Part shown: positions 1 to 10,164 of the stretch, in pieces
Layout: every line of letters begins with the position of its first letter
How positions within the stretch are numbered: the stretch's first letter is position 1
Assembly (NCBI RefSeq): GCF_964355755.1
Contig: NC_092672.1
Location: 18,350,501 to 18,410,500 of the forward strand
Origin: Antedon mediterranea
Taxonomy: Eukaryota > Echinodermata > Crinoidea > Comatulida > Antedonidae
DNA length: 60,000 nucleotides
Direction of reading: 5' to 3'
The notes under the pieces: generated by a model
What the model was told of the DNA's origin: nothing
What the model saw: only the letters and a program-made list of their open reading frames with translations
Database searches by the model: none
Made by a program: the position numbers and the translations under genes

Positions 1-202
1 CCTAGGCTCCTCTCTATCTAGGCCTAGCTAGTACGTATTATTAGTAGTAATGTACTGCATAAATCATACAGCCCGTGGCCTCTAGCTAATTAATTAGTGT
101 AGGCCTAGGCTAGGCCTATCTTTCATTCAAGATTAAATTATACTTATTTATTATGCATGTGTAGCCGGCAAATGTACTAACTAGCCTGTAGAGTAAATAG
201 AC
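1..202. other. TAGGCCTA-rich non-coding sequence
   Basis: The palindromic words TAGGCCTA and CTAGGCCTAG recur in many overlapping variants. No coding signal is visible. The same composition returns at 4080-4800, 20810-20900 and 50390-50560, so it looks like a genome-wide compositional habit and not one dispersed element. Confidence 0.5.
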
Positions 203-300
203 GGGTGTCACGAAACCTAAGACCACGAAAGCTCAGACCCCCTAAAACCTAAGATCACGAAAGCTAAGACCCAACACCTAAGATTACAAATACTAAGATA
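203..300 (+). repeat. Solo terminal repeat of the foldback (MULE-like) family
   Basis: This starts GGGTGTCACGAAA and closely matches 2471-2570, the left end of the complete element at 2471-3551. It also matches the complement of 3479-3551. It contains the same internal near-duplication around ACGAAAGCT. No partner right end lies nearby and the following DNA differs from the interior of the complete copy, so this is either a truncated copy or the left end of a longer, rearranged relative. Confidence 0.75.
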
Positions 301-340
301 AGAAAGACATTTTGAACTCCAAATTTTCGTCGAGAGTTTC

Positions 341-532
341 TTGCATTCAAAGGCCGAAGCATGGAAAGAAGTTTTAAATAGCGTAAATGCCGTAAATGGA
401 GAGGTCAATCGAACCGTCGATGAGATTAAAAAGAAATGGAAAAATTTATTGGCAGATGCCAAAAAAGATTTAAACCGTCAAAAAAAATCCTCCTACTGGA
501 GGGGGTCCACAATTTCATATGCCAAAATGTAG
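341..532 (+). pseudogene. Myb/SANT-like DNA-binding domain fragment
   Basis: The reading frame gives a lysine- and tryptophan-rich stretch of about 50 residues with the words AWKEV, NRTVDEIKKKW and LLADAKKD. This fits the trihelix/Myb-SANT-like DNA-binding domain commonly encoded by animal DNA transposons and their domesticated relatives. The frame is open upstream of the first Met (from about 309) and ends at a stop at 530-532 soon after the domain, so the piece is truncated. It sits between a solo element terminus (203-300) and the THAP transposase remnant, and may be the second protein of a transposon, but a link to either neighbour is unproven. Confidence 0.5.
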
Positions 533-767
533 TGAGATGGTAATCAATGTCTACGGTGGGGAAGACTCCAGTTTGTTTGCTGGTTTATCCAGTGGAGTTG
601 AAAGTTCAATAGAGAGAAATGGCGAACTGCGATGACGTCACTCAAATACTATAGGCCTAGTCTAATGTAGACCTACAGATATGAGATATTTTTAGGAATA
701 TGATTGTGAATGATGGATGACTTTTATACATATTTCATTGTTTTATTGGTTTATTTTCAGTTATATA

Positions 768-2118
768 ATGCCACGACACTACTGTATTGCATTTGGTTGC
801 AACAATGTGTCATCCGAACATCCCGAACTGTCGTATCACAGTGTACCGTCACACAACCATCTCCTAAGAAATAAGTGGTTCAACCGCATAAAAAGAGACA
901 AACGGCATTTGGCGTTAACATCATCTGCGAAGGTGTGCTCAAGTCATTTTCATCAACAAGATTTCTGTAACCCAACATAAAAAAACAGACGGCGTCGACT
1001 AAAACCAGATAGTGCACCTTCAAAATTTGCTTGGACCATACCTGCAGCTGGCGAGTCATCTTCAGAGGATGATAAAGTACGGTCTGCCTTTAAAAAGCGT
1101 GAAGATTTCAGGGCTGAGCAAGAGGATGAAACAAATACCGCTTCTGAGGGAAAATGCGACATTTTCCCTGAAAATCCAGAAATTATTTCAAAGTCAACTC
1201 AATACAGAAAAGTGGATTTATACTGAAGGTAAAGGAGATGAAGTAGAAGAATGCCATCACTCATTCTCAGTAAACCAACTCTACTATAAGTGCCATACAG
1301 AAAAAATGGAGTACAAAATTTTCATGCATTTTACTGGGTTCCCATCAAAACAGCGTTTCATTGATTTTGCTCAATTTGTTATACCAACATTTGACAATGA
1401 TGATATTGTTTATTGGAACACCAATTGCTTGAGGTTGGTTTAGAGAACACTGAAGACGAGACCGATAGTCTAGACCATACCCGCCAGAAAAGTCGTAAGA
1501 TGACTGTTTGGAATGAGTTGCTACTGACATTGATGAAACTACGAACAGGGTGTTCAAATATCGACCTAGCAGTCCGGTTCAACATTGCCGAAGGAACAGT
1601 GTCAAATAAAGTAATCACACATGTAAATCTACTTTATACAACTCTTCTCTTTTTAAAGAAGTATCCAAATACAGTTATTATAATAGATGCTACTGTACAG
1701 AGGTTTTCATTCAAATCCCAAGTTCTCTACAAAAACAAAGTGAAAGCTACTCACAATATAAGCACCACACTACTATGAAAGGGCTTCTTGGTGCTGATCC
1801 TAAAGGAGGGGTTATCTTTGTTTCACAATTATTTGAGGGGTCAATCAGTGACAAAGAACTCATCAATAGAAGTGGGTTCCTAAATGTTTTAAAGGCAAAA
1901 ATTAATTGCGTTGAAATTCATAAAGGTGACATTGTTATGGCTGATCGTGGTTTTCTTATTGAGGATGAACTAAGGGCTATGGGTTTAATTCACCACCTTT
2001 CCTGAAGGAGAAGGGTAACTTCAACGTAATTAAAATCCAGACTGTAGCACAACATCGCATTCACATTGAAAGGGCTATTGGAAAAATAAAAACATTCATG
2101 ATTTTCAAATCACATTAA
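768..2118 (+). pseudogene. THAP-domain transposase (DDE_Tnp_4, ISL2EU/Harbinger-like), broken
   Basis: The N-terminal part (768-967) is a THAP zinc finger: Met-Pro-Arg-His-Tyr-Cys, a Cys four residues later (C-x4-C), and the downstream CSSHF giving the C-x2-H pair. A linker of about 150 residues follows, with fragments in other frames. The catalytic part then appears: TGCSNIDLAVRF and GTVSNKV (helix-turn-helix-like, 1540-1620), VIIIDAT carrying the first Asp (1675-1695), GSISDKE and VMADRGF with the second acidic site (1840-1955), and RIHIERAIGKIK near the C-terminus (2050-2086). This order is that of THAP-fused IS5/Harbinger-type transposases. At least three frame changes (near 970-1010, 1410-1440, 1770) plus a stop near 2003 mean it is inactive. 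An acceptor-like TTTTCAG precedes the Met by 10 bp, suggesting an intron in the 5' UTR. TGACGTCA (a CRE-like word) lies at 633-640. The element's own ends were not identified. Confidence 0.75.
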
Positions 2119-2460
2119 ACCAAATTTGGAAACTTTCAGAACCCTATCCTGACAAATGAAAATAATGAAAACGTAGATAATGAAAATGTACAGGGTTGGG
2201 TAGGTTTGGCCGGTATGCGTACCTTTTTATGGCCAGCGGGCGTCCCGGATATTGCGCAATATTTTTTCAATGGCAGCGTCCGCTCCGTGCGTGTGAGATA
2301 CGTACAATGCGACAGAGGGCGTTATATTTAAATTTTCCGCGCGAGATCATCGGCCGGCGGGGAGAGAGTTGGTTTTCATTTTTAAGAGTTTAAATTTTTT
2401 TAAACCTAGGCCCACTGTAAACACTTTTGCCTATACAAAGGAGCATACACTAGGCAATAT
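2119..2460. other. Spacer downstream of the THAP transposase
   Basis: No gene is recognised. A GC-richer stretch at 2195-2370 is probably the 3' flank or terminal region of the THAP element. The short open frames here show no family resemblance. Confidence 0.3.
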
Positions 2461-2470
2461 AAATGAAAAG

Positions 2471-3551
2471 GGGTGTCACGAAACCTCAGACCACGAAAGC
2501 TCAGACCCCCTAAGACCTAAGATCACGAAAGCTAAGACCCAACACCTAAGATTACAAATACTAAGATATACTACAGCTTAAAAACAATACTTGTTTATCC
2601 ATACATAATTTTAAACACAGTAGGTTTCATTTATTACCATAAATATAATTTAATACTACCGCAAAACATAGATAAACTCACATTAGTTTCGCCCGTTGAG
2701 TAAATGTATATTTTTTCTTTACAACAAACAAACTTGACGGGTTGTTTGTTGGTATATATTTACTCCATTGTGTTGGTTCAGAGGATGTTTTTCTTACGCA
2801 CCTGCCTTTCTTGTATTTTGACTCCAAATTTGTTGACTAACTTTATCCTGAACACCACACTTTAAAATTAGGACTTATAAGTACTTTCAGAAGGAGAAAC
2901 ACATAATAACAAATAAATAAATCCTTTAAATTGATGATTTTACAGATGTGTTTCTTTGTACTGTAATATATACTGTAATGACAATGTAACTCCTCGAGCT
3001 CCCCATGCTCAATGTTTTTGTTTCTATGGAGCGCCAAAAGAGCAACAATAATAGTACAAGTATAAAAACAGAAAGAAAACGAAACAAAAAAACTTATCAT
3101 GATTTTTAAATTAAAATTTATTTGCCAGTATTTATTTCTTCGTACTTGCATGATTATACTATTATCATTACAATTTTAATTTTACATTGTTCCATCCACA
3201 CTGTAGATGGACTCCACAGAGTTTTCAGCCCTCTATATAATTTTTGCTCTTTTGACGTTCCATAGAAACAAAAACATTGAACATGGCCCATGGGGTAGGC
3301 CTACTGTACTGTAGGCTAGTCATTTTGTGTGCGAGAAAAACGTTTGTAAAATCATCAATTTAAAAATGTATTTGTTACTTTTTATGTGATTCTTTTTCAT
3401 GAAAGTGCCAATTCTAAGGTGTGGTATTCAGAATAAATGTTGGGAGTTAAAATACAAGGCAGGTGCGAAAGATAAATATTTGTAATCTTAGGTGTTGGGT
3501 CTTAGCTTTCGTGATCTTAGGTCTTAGGGGGTCTGAGCTTTCGTGACACCC
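2471..3551. mobile_element. 1.08-kb foldback DNA transposon, MULE-like, with 10-bp TSD
   Basis: The element begins GGGTGTCACG and ends CGTGACACCC, and is flanked by perfect 10-bp copies of AAATGAAAAG (2461-2470 and 3552-3561). The arms are inverted repeats along most of the length. 2471-2570 pairs with 3479-3551, where the left end carries about 16 extra bp from an internal duplication; 2797-3055 pairs with about 3238-3472. The left arm has a further ~226-bp segment (2571-2796) absent from the right arm, which itself contains a small hairpin around GAGTAAATGTATA / TATATATTTACTC. No protein is encoded. A 9-11-bp target duplication with long inverted repeats is the signature of non-autonomous Mutator-like elements, which is why I place it there. 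No transposase is available to confirm the class. Confidence 0.8.
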
Positions 3552-3561
3552 AAATGAAAAG

Positions 3562-5288
3562 GCTAGTAGTGTCGTGAGTCGAACAAACACGTCAAAGGAA
3601 TAGACCAAAGACTGGATACGTTGTTTAGACGTTTATTGGAACACAACTTCAAACTGATACAGATGTAGCAGAACGAAAAGATAAAAGTACAAACACCCCT
3701 GCAATGCCCTCATACAAGTAGCCAAACAATCAAGAGTCAACTCCACTCTGGTACACAGTCGTCTTTGTTCTTATCAATGCTCGAATTACATCAAGTTACA
3801 CGCTCATAAAATAGTAAATAATCAAGGTTCTCATCTGTCTCTGCCAGACACGTCTTGTCTCTCTCAAGGGCAGGGTCTCAATCTCCCGCTCAGTGAGAGG
3901 AACGCGCTAGCCTAATTACTATCTCACTAGTCAAATAAACATCCGCAGAAGAAACTGTAAAACATACTAGGCGTAACGTTAAAATAAAATATCCCTCCCT
4001 CAGCAAAGTAGGTCTGGACAATCAAATAAATCCAGCCTCCGACATCAGCATTATTTAATAAACCAAGTTGAGTTCTAATAGCCTAGGCTAGGCCTACTAG
4101 CCTATATATAGGTTAGGCTAGCCTCCTACTAGGCCTAGCCTAGTTACTACTACTAGGCTAGAGCTAGGCCTAGTAGGCCCTAGCTAGTAATACTACTACT
4201 AGGCCTACCCTACTAACTAGGAGGGTATAGGCTAGGCCTAGCTAGCCCATACTATTTGTAGCCTAGGCTAGTGCATTATTTATATTGTTATTAGGCCTAT
4301 CTAAAACAAGACTACCACTCTCTCTGTGTGGCTAGGGTATGGCCTATCTGAGTATCTAGACTAGCCTAGAGGTAGGAGGACTAGCTAGAATATAGCCTAG
4401 GCCATTATTAGTATTATAACATAGGCTGGGCCTAGCTACCTAGATTAGGCTAGCCCTATTTAGGCTTAGGCCTATTTTTAAAAAAGTCTGCCATACCATA
4501 TAGTTTAGTACTATACTAAAAAGAGAGGCCCTTCATAATTAAGGGGGTAAGGCTGCTCTTTTGACAGTGACAGCTAGGCTATAGTCTAGTTTGCCTAGCT
4601 AGTAGTAGTAGTAGTAGTAATATGACGCACCTCTCCCGGGGGTCGTATAGTGAGTCATACAATTGACAAGTGCATAATAATAGTTAGTAAGCCAGGCCTA
4701 CAGTACTAACCTAATATACTAGTAGGCCAGCTAGGCCTACAATACTAGACTGGCTAGGCCATATCTAGAAAGGCCTATCTCATAGCTAGCTTTATTAGTA
4801 TTTAGGCTATAGGTCCATGATTATGAAAACAATTGTAATCCTGTCTATTCTAAAGGTTGTCTACAACTACAGTAATTGTCAGTATACCTGTAATTATTAT
4901 TGTTACTACTGTATTAATACAAGAACTCACTAATTTGTTTTTTAAATTTTTTTTTCATATTACAGCTGTGCCTGTTTCATCGTTTACAAAAATATTTTCA
5001 AGCTAGACTATACCTGTTAAATGGCCAAAAACGTAAGTAACATGGATCAGCAATCATTTATCAAAAGTATACATAAATTGAATAATAGTACCACTGATAT
5101 CTATTTTAACGATTTTGATACCCCTCTTATTGTTATGGAGTAGTCCTCTTAGGAGGCTTCTGATTGGTGGGTGGATTTGTAATCTAAGGAGGAAGAAACC
5201 CACATGTGAGGCAGTGGAGCTCCAACCTTGAACAGGAAGAGTCATAGGCTTAAAAATCATCTGATCCAATCCATACTAGGAATTACTT
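3562..5288. other. Gene-free interval with TAGGCCTA-rich core
   Basis: I recognise no coding region. 4080-4800 is extremely rich in TAGGCCTAG/CTAGCC variants and (TAG/ACT)n runs such as AGTAGTAGTAGTAGTAG near 4600. The remainder is ordinary AT-rich sequence. The ORF-sized frame on the minus strand at 5054-5269 resembles nothing known to me. Confidence 0.4.
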
Positions 5289-5493
5289 TGTACTTGAAGT
5301 TACACGCAATTATTAGGTAGGGCATACGAATATCATTTCTATTGTGTACTGTATCAGCAGTTGTGAAAAGAATAAAACGCCTCCTGAATTCGTAACAGAT
5401 TGTAGTTTGTGCTTCTGTACGTGATATTACTTACTTATCGTCGTCGGAATAACACCGACGCCGAACCCGCTAACGAGGCAGGGAAACGTTACA
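5289..5493 (+). repeat. Putative 3' part of a Ty3/gypsy 5' LTR
   Basis: A polyadenylation-like GAATAAAA occurs near 5370, and the sequence ends in ..GTTACA immediately before a primer-binding-site-like word. The position directly upstream of gag is that expected of a 5' LTR. The left boundary is arbitrary (TGTACTTG at 5289) because no second LTR copy is present in the window for comparison. Confidence 0.35.
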
Positions 5494-5511
5494 CTGGTGG
5501 CAGCGGTGGGA
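5494..5511 (+). promoter_or_regulatory. Putative primer-binding site
   Basis: CTGGTGGCAGCGGTGGGA directly follows the LTR end. Many Ty3/gypsy elements have a TGGTGGCAGCGG-type word here, which pairs with the 3' end of a tRNA. I cannot assign the tRNA. Confidence 0.5.
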
Positions 5512-5553
5512 TTTAAGATTATTGTTGTTCTCATTTTGTAAGTAAATTATCCT

Positions 5554-7296
5554 TTGTTTGTGAATGTTAGTATGGAGGGGGATCTAATGAGTTTTAGTGA
5601 TACCCTTCTACCGGATGAACCCGAACAAGCAACAGGTAGGCCTAGGCCTACGCTTGAAGACACAGGTTATACTGAACGTGAATCAGGTTACCAGTCAGTA
5701 CGTGAGGATATTGCCAGCCGGGATAAACAGATAGGTCGAGATTCGGAGCCACTCGAGGAGAAACGTGATCCACCTAAACCTAGGAAGAGTCGTGTTACGT
5801 TGTTCCAGGATGTACGGGGAGCCGGACGGTTATTTTCGGAATTAGGGAAAAGTCCAAATCTTATAGCCAAGCTTGAAGCGGGCTATAGCACAGTAGAACC
5901 GTACGACATTCCAGTGGAACGAGAAGGCCTGAATATTTTGTTAGTTACGGAAACGGGTGGGAGTACGAAACGAGTTGTACGTGGTACGAGCCAGGCCAAT
6001 AGCTTACCGAGCCTAGGCCGAAATGTTTCAGAGGTAAGTATGGGACCCGAAGATGGGCTATTGCAGAGTACGGTACGAGTGAACCCAACACCGACGTGTG
6101 TTAACAGTTATGTTCCAGTAGTGGGACATTCAAATCCGGTTACGAGTACGGTTAACCGACCGACGGTCCGGCCTAAAAGCCAGATTTCTAGGATAGAACC
6201 GGTAACAGTACCAGAGCAATTGCCGCCTTTGAAACGAGAGAATGCCATTTATGAACGGGAGGCATTCGAACGGGTATTTGGGGACGCTGTGAAGCGGCCG
6301 GTGATTAATCCCGACCGGTACAAAGGAAAAGTTCCATGGCGGACGCATTTTGAATCCTATAAATTAGCAAACGGGTGGATGAACGAAAAAGCAGCACCTT
6401 TCTAGCTGCATGTTTGAAGGGTCCTGCCCTGGGGATACTAGGGAACTTTGGACCGAAAGGATACAGTTACGAAGAATTGGTAGAGTCCCTTGAACATAGA
6501 TTCGGGACGGCACAACAGTCAGCGAATTATCTGATGCAGTTAAGAATCCGCAGGCAGAAGGATGGAGAAACCCTGCAAATGTTAGGCCAAGTGATACGAG
6601 AATTGGCGAGCAGAGCCTATGGAGGAGAAGGAGCGATTGGCGAAAGGGCATTTTATGGAGGCAGTAAGTGATCCCGAGGTACGAGAGGGGATCTTTAGAG
6701 CCCAAACACACTGGACGATGCAATCTTAGCGGCATTGAATATAGAGGCATTTCAGCAGATGGAAAAGCAGCGCACGCCTATTCAAAGCCGAAAACAGGTA
6801 CGAGCCACTACGCAAGAGGAAAGTAGCGAAGAGCGGTTAAACAAGATGGAACGATCACTGAACCAGTTAACCGAATTTATCACTAACAATACTGGTAGCG
6901 GAGGAGAACGTCCTAGGAGCCGTGAACGAGGGAATTGGCAGAACCAGAATACAAGGACGGGTTGTTACCGCTGTGGTGAAATAGGGCATTTTGCTCGAGA
7001 GTGCAAATCTGAACGACCGTCGGGGAAACGATGGACAACCAACCACAGGGGCCGGTGGAAGGTTGGGAAGCGACGGCGGCCCACCCAAACAGTAACGAGT
7101 GAACCAGACGACGCGACGGACCAGTTGGGGTGCACCAAACGTGTTAAGAAGGACCAAAGAGAGCCAGAAATCACGAGATCACATGAACCATTGTTTGACC
7201 CAAAAGAAGGATTGTACGTTAAAGCAACCGTAACAGAAACGCACCTGTTAGTAGATACCGGGGCAACAGGCACCTTGTTGTATACGGCTACAGACA
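5554..7296 (+). pseudogene. Ty3/gypsy gag and protease, frameshifted
   Basis: The first open frame (5554-6405) covers a charged N-terminus and the start of the retrotransposon gag capsid region. The next (6375-6671) continues the capsid after a one-base slip in an A-run near 6390. Further slips near 6600-6700 lead to the third frame (6735-7337). This last frame carries a CCHC zinc knuckle (CYRCGEIGHFAREC, 6964-7005), a basic linker and an aspartic protease active site, LVDTGATGTLL (about 7249-7281), the usual gag-to-pol order. Homology to a Ty3/gypsy element stops at about 7296, where the sequence changes to BEL/Pao pol. At least three frame disruptions make it non-functional. Only the gag-protease third of the element is present; reverse transcriptase, RNase H and integrase of this copy are missing. 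Confidence 0.8.
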
Positions 7297-8440
7297 AAGT
7301 TTTTGTCTTCTTCGACTGTACTTGTAAATTTATATAATCACTAAACGACCTTCTCCTTCAAGGTCCAAACCTAAACCAACAACTTCATTGGCATCTTAAT
7401 GCGTTTCCGACAAGAGAATGTTGCAGTCATGGGACCCATTGTATTGATGTTTTACCAAGTTCATGTTCCCAAAGATGAGTGTGATTTTTGCTTCTATTGG
7501 TGGCCACAAGGTAATCTAAGCATTGATCCAGTTGTATCTACAGAATGACAGTTCATTTGTTTGGGGCTGTCTCATCGCCTTTGTGTGCCAACTTTGCACT
7601 GCGTTTGACTGTACAGATGAACAAGAATTTATTCGATCCGATCCGATACAGTGTTAGGGCACTTTTATGTTGACGATGGCCTCAAATCATTAGTTTAAGT
7701 GACCAAGCAGTATCTCTTATTCAGCAGCTTACCACACTTTGAGAAATATAGGTGGTTTCAAGCGAGAAGTACTACTTTCGGTTCCAGCAGCTGAACGAGT
7801 TTGAGAAAGAGTTTGAAAACATAGAATTAGATTTTGAGAAACTTCCTATAGAACAAGTTCTAGGAATTAAATGGTCAGTGGGCGCTGATACTCTTGGATT
7901 TAAGAATGTTGTACCAAGTCTACAAGCAAATAGAAGAAACGTTTTTTCTATAATCAGCTGAATCTATGATCCTTTGGGATTTGCGGCACCAGCTTAAATC
8001 CTCCTTCAAGAAATGTGCAGAAATAATGTTCAATGATGGCAGCAATGGTTAAACAATTTAACAAATCTAGATAAATTGATTATCCCTAGATGCTTTAAAC
8101 CATGTATTTTTGGTAAGGTCTTGTCTTCTCAGGTGCTAGTACCCAAGGTTATGGAATGGTATCTTATCTCAGATTAGAAGATGTTTACGGGAAGAAACAT
8201 TGTTCTCTACTTATTGGGAAATCCAGAGTTGCACCCTTGAAGAAGGTCACAGTGCCACGCATGGAGCTGACAGCCACTATGTTAGCTGTTCGGTGTATCA
8301 ACAACATTATTATAGATGAGTTGGATTGTCAGGTGTATAAAGATGTATAAAGATGTATTTTGGACGGACAGCATGTCAGTTTTATGATGGATATCTAATT
8401 CGTATACGTTTGTGGCGAACCAAATTCACAGGCGTACAGG
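7297..8440 (+). pseudogene. BEL/Pao pol fragment (reverse transcriptase to RNase H start)
   Basis: Across several frames the translation shows BEL/Pao reverse transcriptase landmarks: a fingers segment near 7340-7480, the [11 protein letters not shown]-type motif around 7540-7580, and the catalytic FYVDD at 7663-7677. The connecting region follows as an open frame at 7752-7961, where ERALGxxW-like VLGIKW is visible, with the YDPLGFAAP-type word at 7964-7990. The RNase H-like segment is 8156-8350, with KKVTVPRMELTA and then FWTDSMSV. Frameshifts and stops are frequent. The fragment starts abruptly inside Ty3/gypsy protease and fades at about 8440, next to an LTR-like sequence. It overlaps in domain content with the second BEL/Pao copy at 9756-13790, so it is a separate insertion. 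Confidence 0.75.
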
Positions 8441-8457
8441 AGAAGCATAAAGGAAAT

Positions 8458-8676
8458 TGTTGTATTATGGTATAGCGCCCTCTATAATGATCAGCATTCA
8501 TGAATATATATTGTACAGCTGCAGTGTAGCATAAATGTAACAGCACAGTAGTGTTGGATATACAATGGTTAGTGAATAAAGACGGTTGAACATAATAAAG
8601 CTGGTTCTAGGTTTGCTTTATTACTGTGTACTTTATGATAGCCTTGTAATGATATAGGATATATATGGATACTACA
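8458..8676 (+). repeat. LTR-like sequence (solo or 5' LTR, BEL/Pao type)
   Basis: This 219-bp stretch starts TGTTGTATTA and ends TACTACA, contains AATAAAG-type signals near 8575 and 8595, and is followed by TGATGGCAGCGAGTG, which resembles a retroelement primer-binding site. No second copy is present, so the ends are inferred from the TG...CA rule. It lies 115 bp upstream of the BEN-domain gene and could act as its promoter/5' UTR. Confidence 0.4.
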
Positions 8677-8790
8677 TGATGGCAGCGAGTGTTTGATGTA
8701 CCCAGCCATTGTGGATTGTGTTAGTTTGTCAACTCGTCAAGTTTGTTATTGTCTTTTCACGGTGTGTCGTGTGCACACTAACTGAGCAAG

Positions 8791-9482
8791 ATGGCGGAGC
8801 CAGAGGTAAAGATTGCTGTTCCTGGTGATTTGTTTCTCATGGGACAAATTGGTCCGTTTCACAGTGAAGCGGCGGAAATAGCTAGGGTAAATATATTTGA
8901 ACTGTACAACTGGAATACTGTACAACGGATGCTCAATATAACACATAACTTACTGACTGTTTTTCCATCAGCAGGTTGACATAGGACATAACATTCTAAT
9001 GGAAAAAACCCAGCTGATGACGATTACTCAATCGAGTGATGGGCCTACGAAATTGGCTAACAATTTATTTGTGGCACTGTTTCCCATTGATGAAGTCATT
9101 GGGAAATCATGACAGGGAAAAAAAGTAATGCCCATAAAAACACCAGTACTGAAAAGGAAAAAATTGATCCCATGCGGATTAATGCCATTCTTGGTAGGTA
9201 CTTAATTAAATTATAACACAGGTTTATTTACAGTAATTACACATTGTTTGTAGGTGTGCAAATTCTAATCAAATGCACTTGCATGTTGAAATAACAATAA
9301 GACAGTTGGGCTAAATATTTGTAATTGATACAAGATCGGCACTTATGTTTATAATAGACTTTCATAATTTGTTTTTATCCTCAGATTACACAGTGAAGAA
9401 ATATCCTACGGTGACAACTTCTTTTCTAAAGATGTCTCTTTCCAATAAAATTAAAGAAATGAATAAGCAAATGCAAAGTTAA
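8791..9482 (+). pseudogene. BEN-domain protein gene, three exons, one frameshift
   Basis: Exon 1 (8791-8886) starts at an ATG in good context (AAGATGGCG) and ends at GTAAAT. Exon 2 (8975-9193) follows TTCCATCAGCAG and ends at GTAGGT. Exon 3 (9385-9482) follows TTATCCTCAG and ends with TAA. The protein of about 138 residues is a BEN domain: a short N-terminal part, then LANNLFVALFP and GKS, then KSNAHKN in exon 2, and DYTVKKYPTV to the end in exon 3. BEN domains bind DNA and recruit chromatin regulators, and occur in host genes and mobile elements. Exon phases agree across both introns except for one single-base loss near 9108, between GKS and the TGKKSNAH segment, which puts TGA (9110-9112) in frame. 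That is the only lesion, so recent inactivation or an assembly error are both possible. It directly follows an LTR-like sequence. Confidence 0.65.
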
Positions 9483-9514
9483 ATATTTTTTATAGAATTC
9501 TATAGAACATTTTT

Positions 9515-9648
9515 GTAAGGGAATGAAGAAGAAACTATTATGCACTTCCTCTTAACATGTACCACTCTAGAAGAAGAGAGAAAAAAACAAATTGTTAAAT
9601 TCCAACAAGAACTTTTGGAATGTAATCTTTTTTATTTAACCTAAATTC
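9515..9648 (+). pseudogene. LINE ORF2 C-terminal remnant
   Basis: The frame reads through an ETIMHFLLTC segment followed by a glutamate/lysine-rich helix. This is the short cysteine/histidine motif found at the C-terminus of many non-LTR retrotransposon ORF2 proteins. It is only about 45 codons long and lacks neighbours from the same element. Confidence 0.5.
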
Positions 9649-9755
9649 GTTTTAATTGTCAATAACAATTTAATTAGTAAACAGGGTTACATCAGGTGGT
9701 TAAAATCAGTACCGAAAGTACGAACCAACTTTAATTTTAGTGTATCCGTACCCAA

Positions 9756-10164
9756 GTGATTAAAATGCTAAATGGTTTAGAGAAAAGGTTAAAGAAGAAT
9801 AAGGAGCATGGTGCGGCTTACCAAAAGCAAATGAAAGAAATGGTCGAAAAAGGATTTTCTCGCAAATTAAACAATACAGAAATGAAACTATATCAAGAAC
9901 CTGTTCATTACTTACCACATCATGCGGTAGTCAGGGCTGAAAATAAAAGTACACCAGTGAGGATTGTATTCAACTCGGCAAACTATGCAAGGGGAAGCGA
10001 TCAACAAGTACTGGATGAAAGGTCCAGATCTATTGAACAATCTGAATGGGGTGCTGATGCGATTTCGTGAAAGAGAAGTTGCTGTCTGCGGGGACATTTT
10101 TTAAAGATGTACCACCGAGTGCTGATACCAGAAGTGGACCAGCACAGATACTTGTGGCGAGATC
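9756..10164 (+). pseudogene. BEL/Pao pol copy 2, reverse-transcriptase N-terminal part
   Basis: The frame from 9756 carries the BEL/Pao signature around the start of the reverse transcriptase: YLPHHAVVR and TPVRIVFNSA. A slip near 10005 moves the following fingers segment into another frame, with stops around 10070-10105. Homology runs to CTTGTGGCGAGATC at 10164 and resumes without loss at 11584, where GAGATC is repeated. The intervening 1.4 kb is therefore an insertion. Confidence 0.8.

Noticed and set aside
2843-3151. 102-codon minus-strand frame with hydrophobic stretches
   Set aside because: It lies within the arms of the non-coding foldback element and has no conserved motif.
4080-4800. 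TAGGCCTA-rich block as a distinct satellite
   Set aside because: No fixed period or unit boundaries; the same words are scattered through the window.
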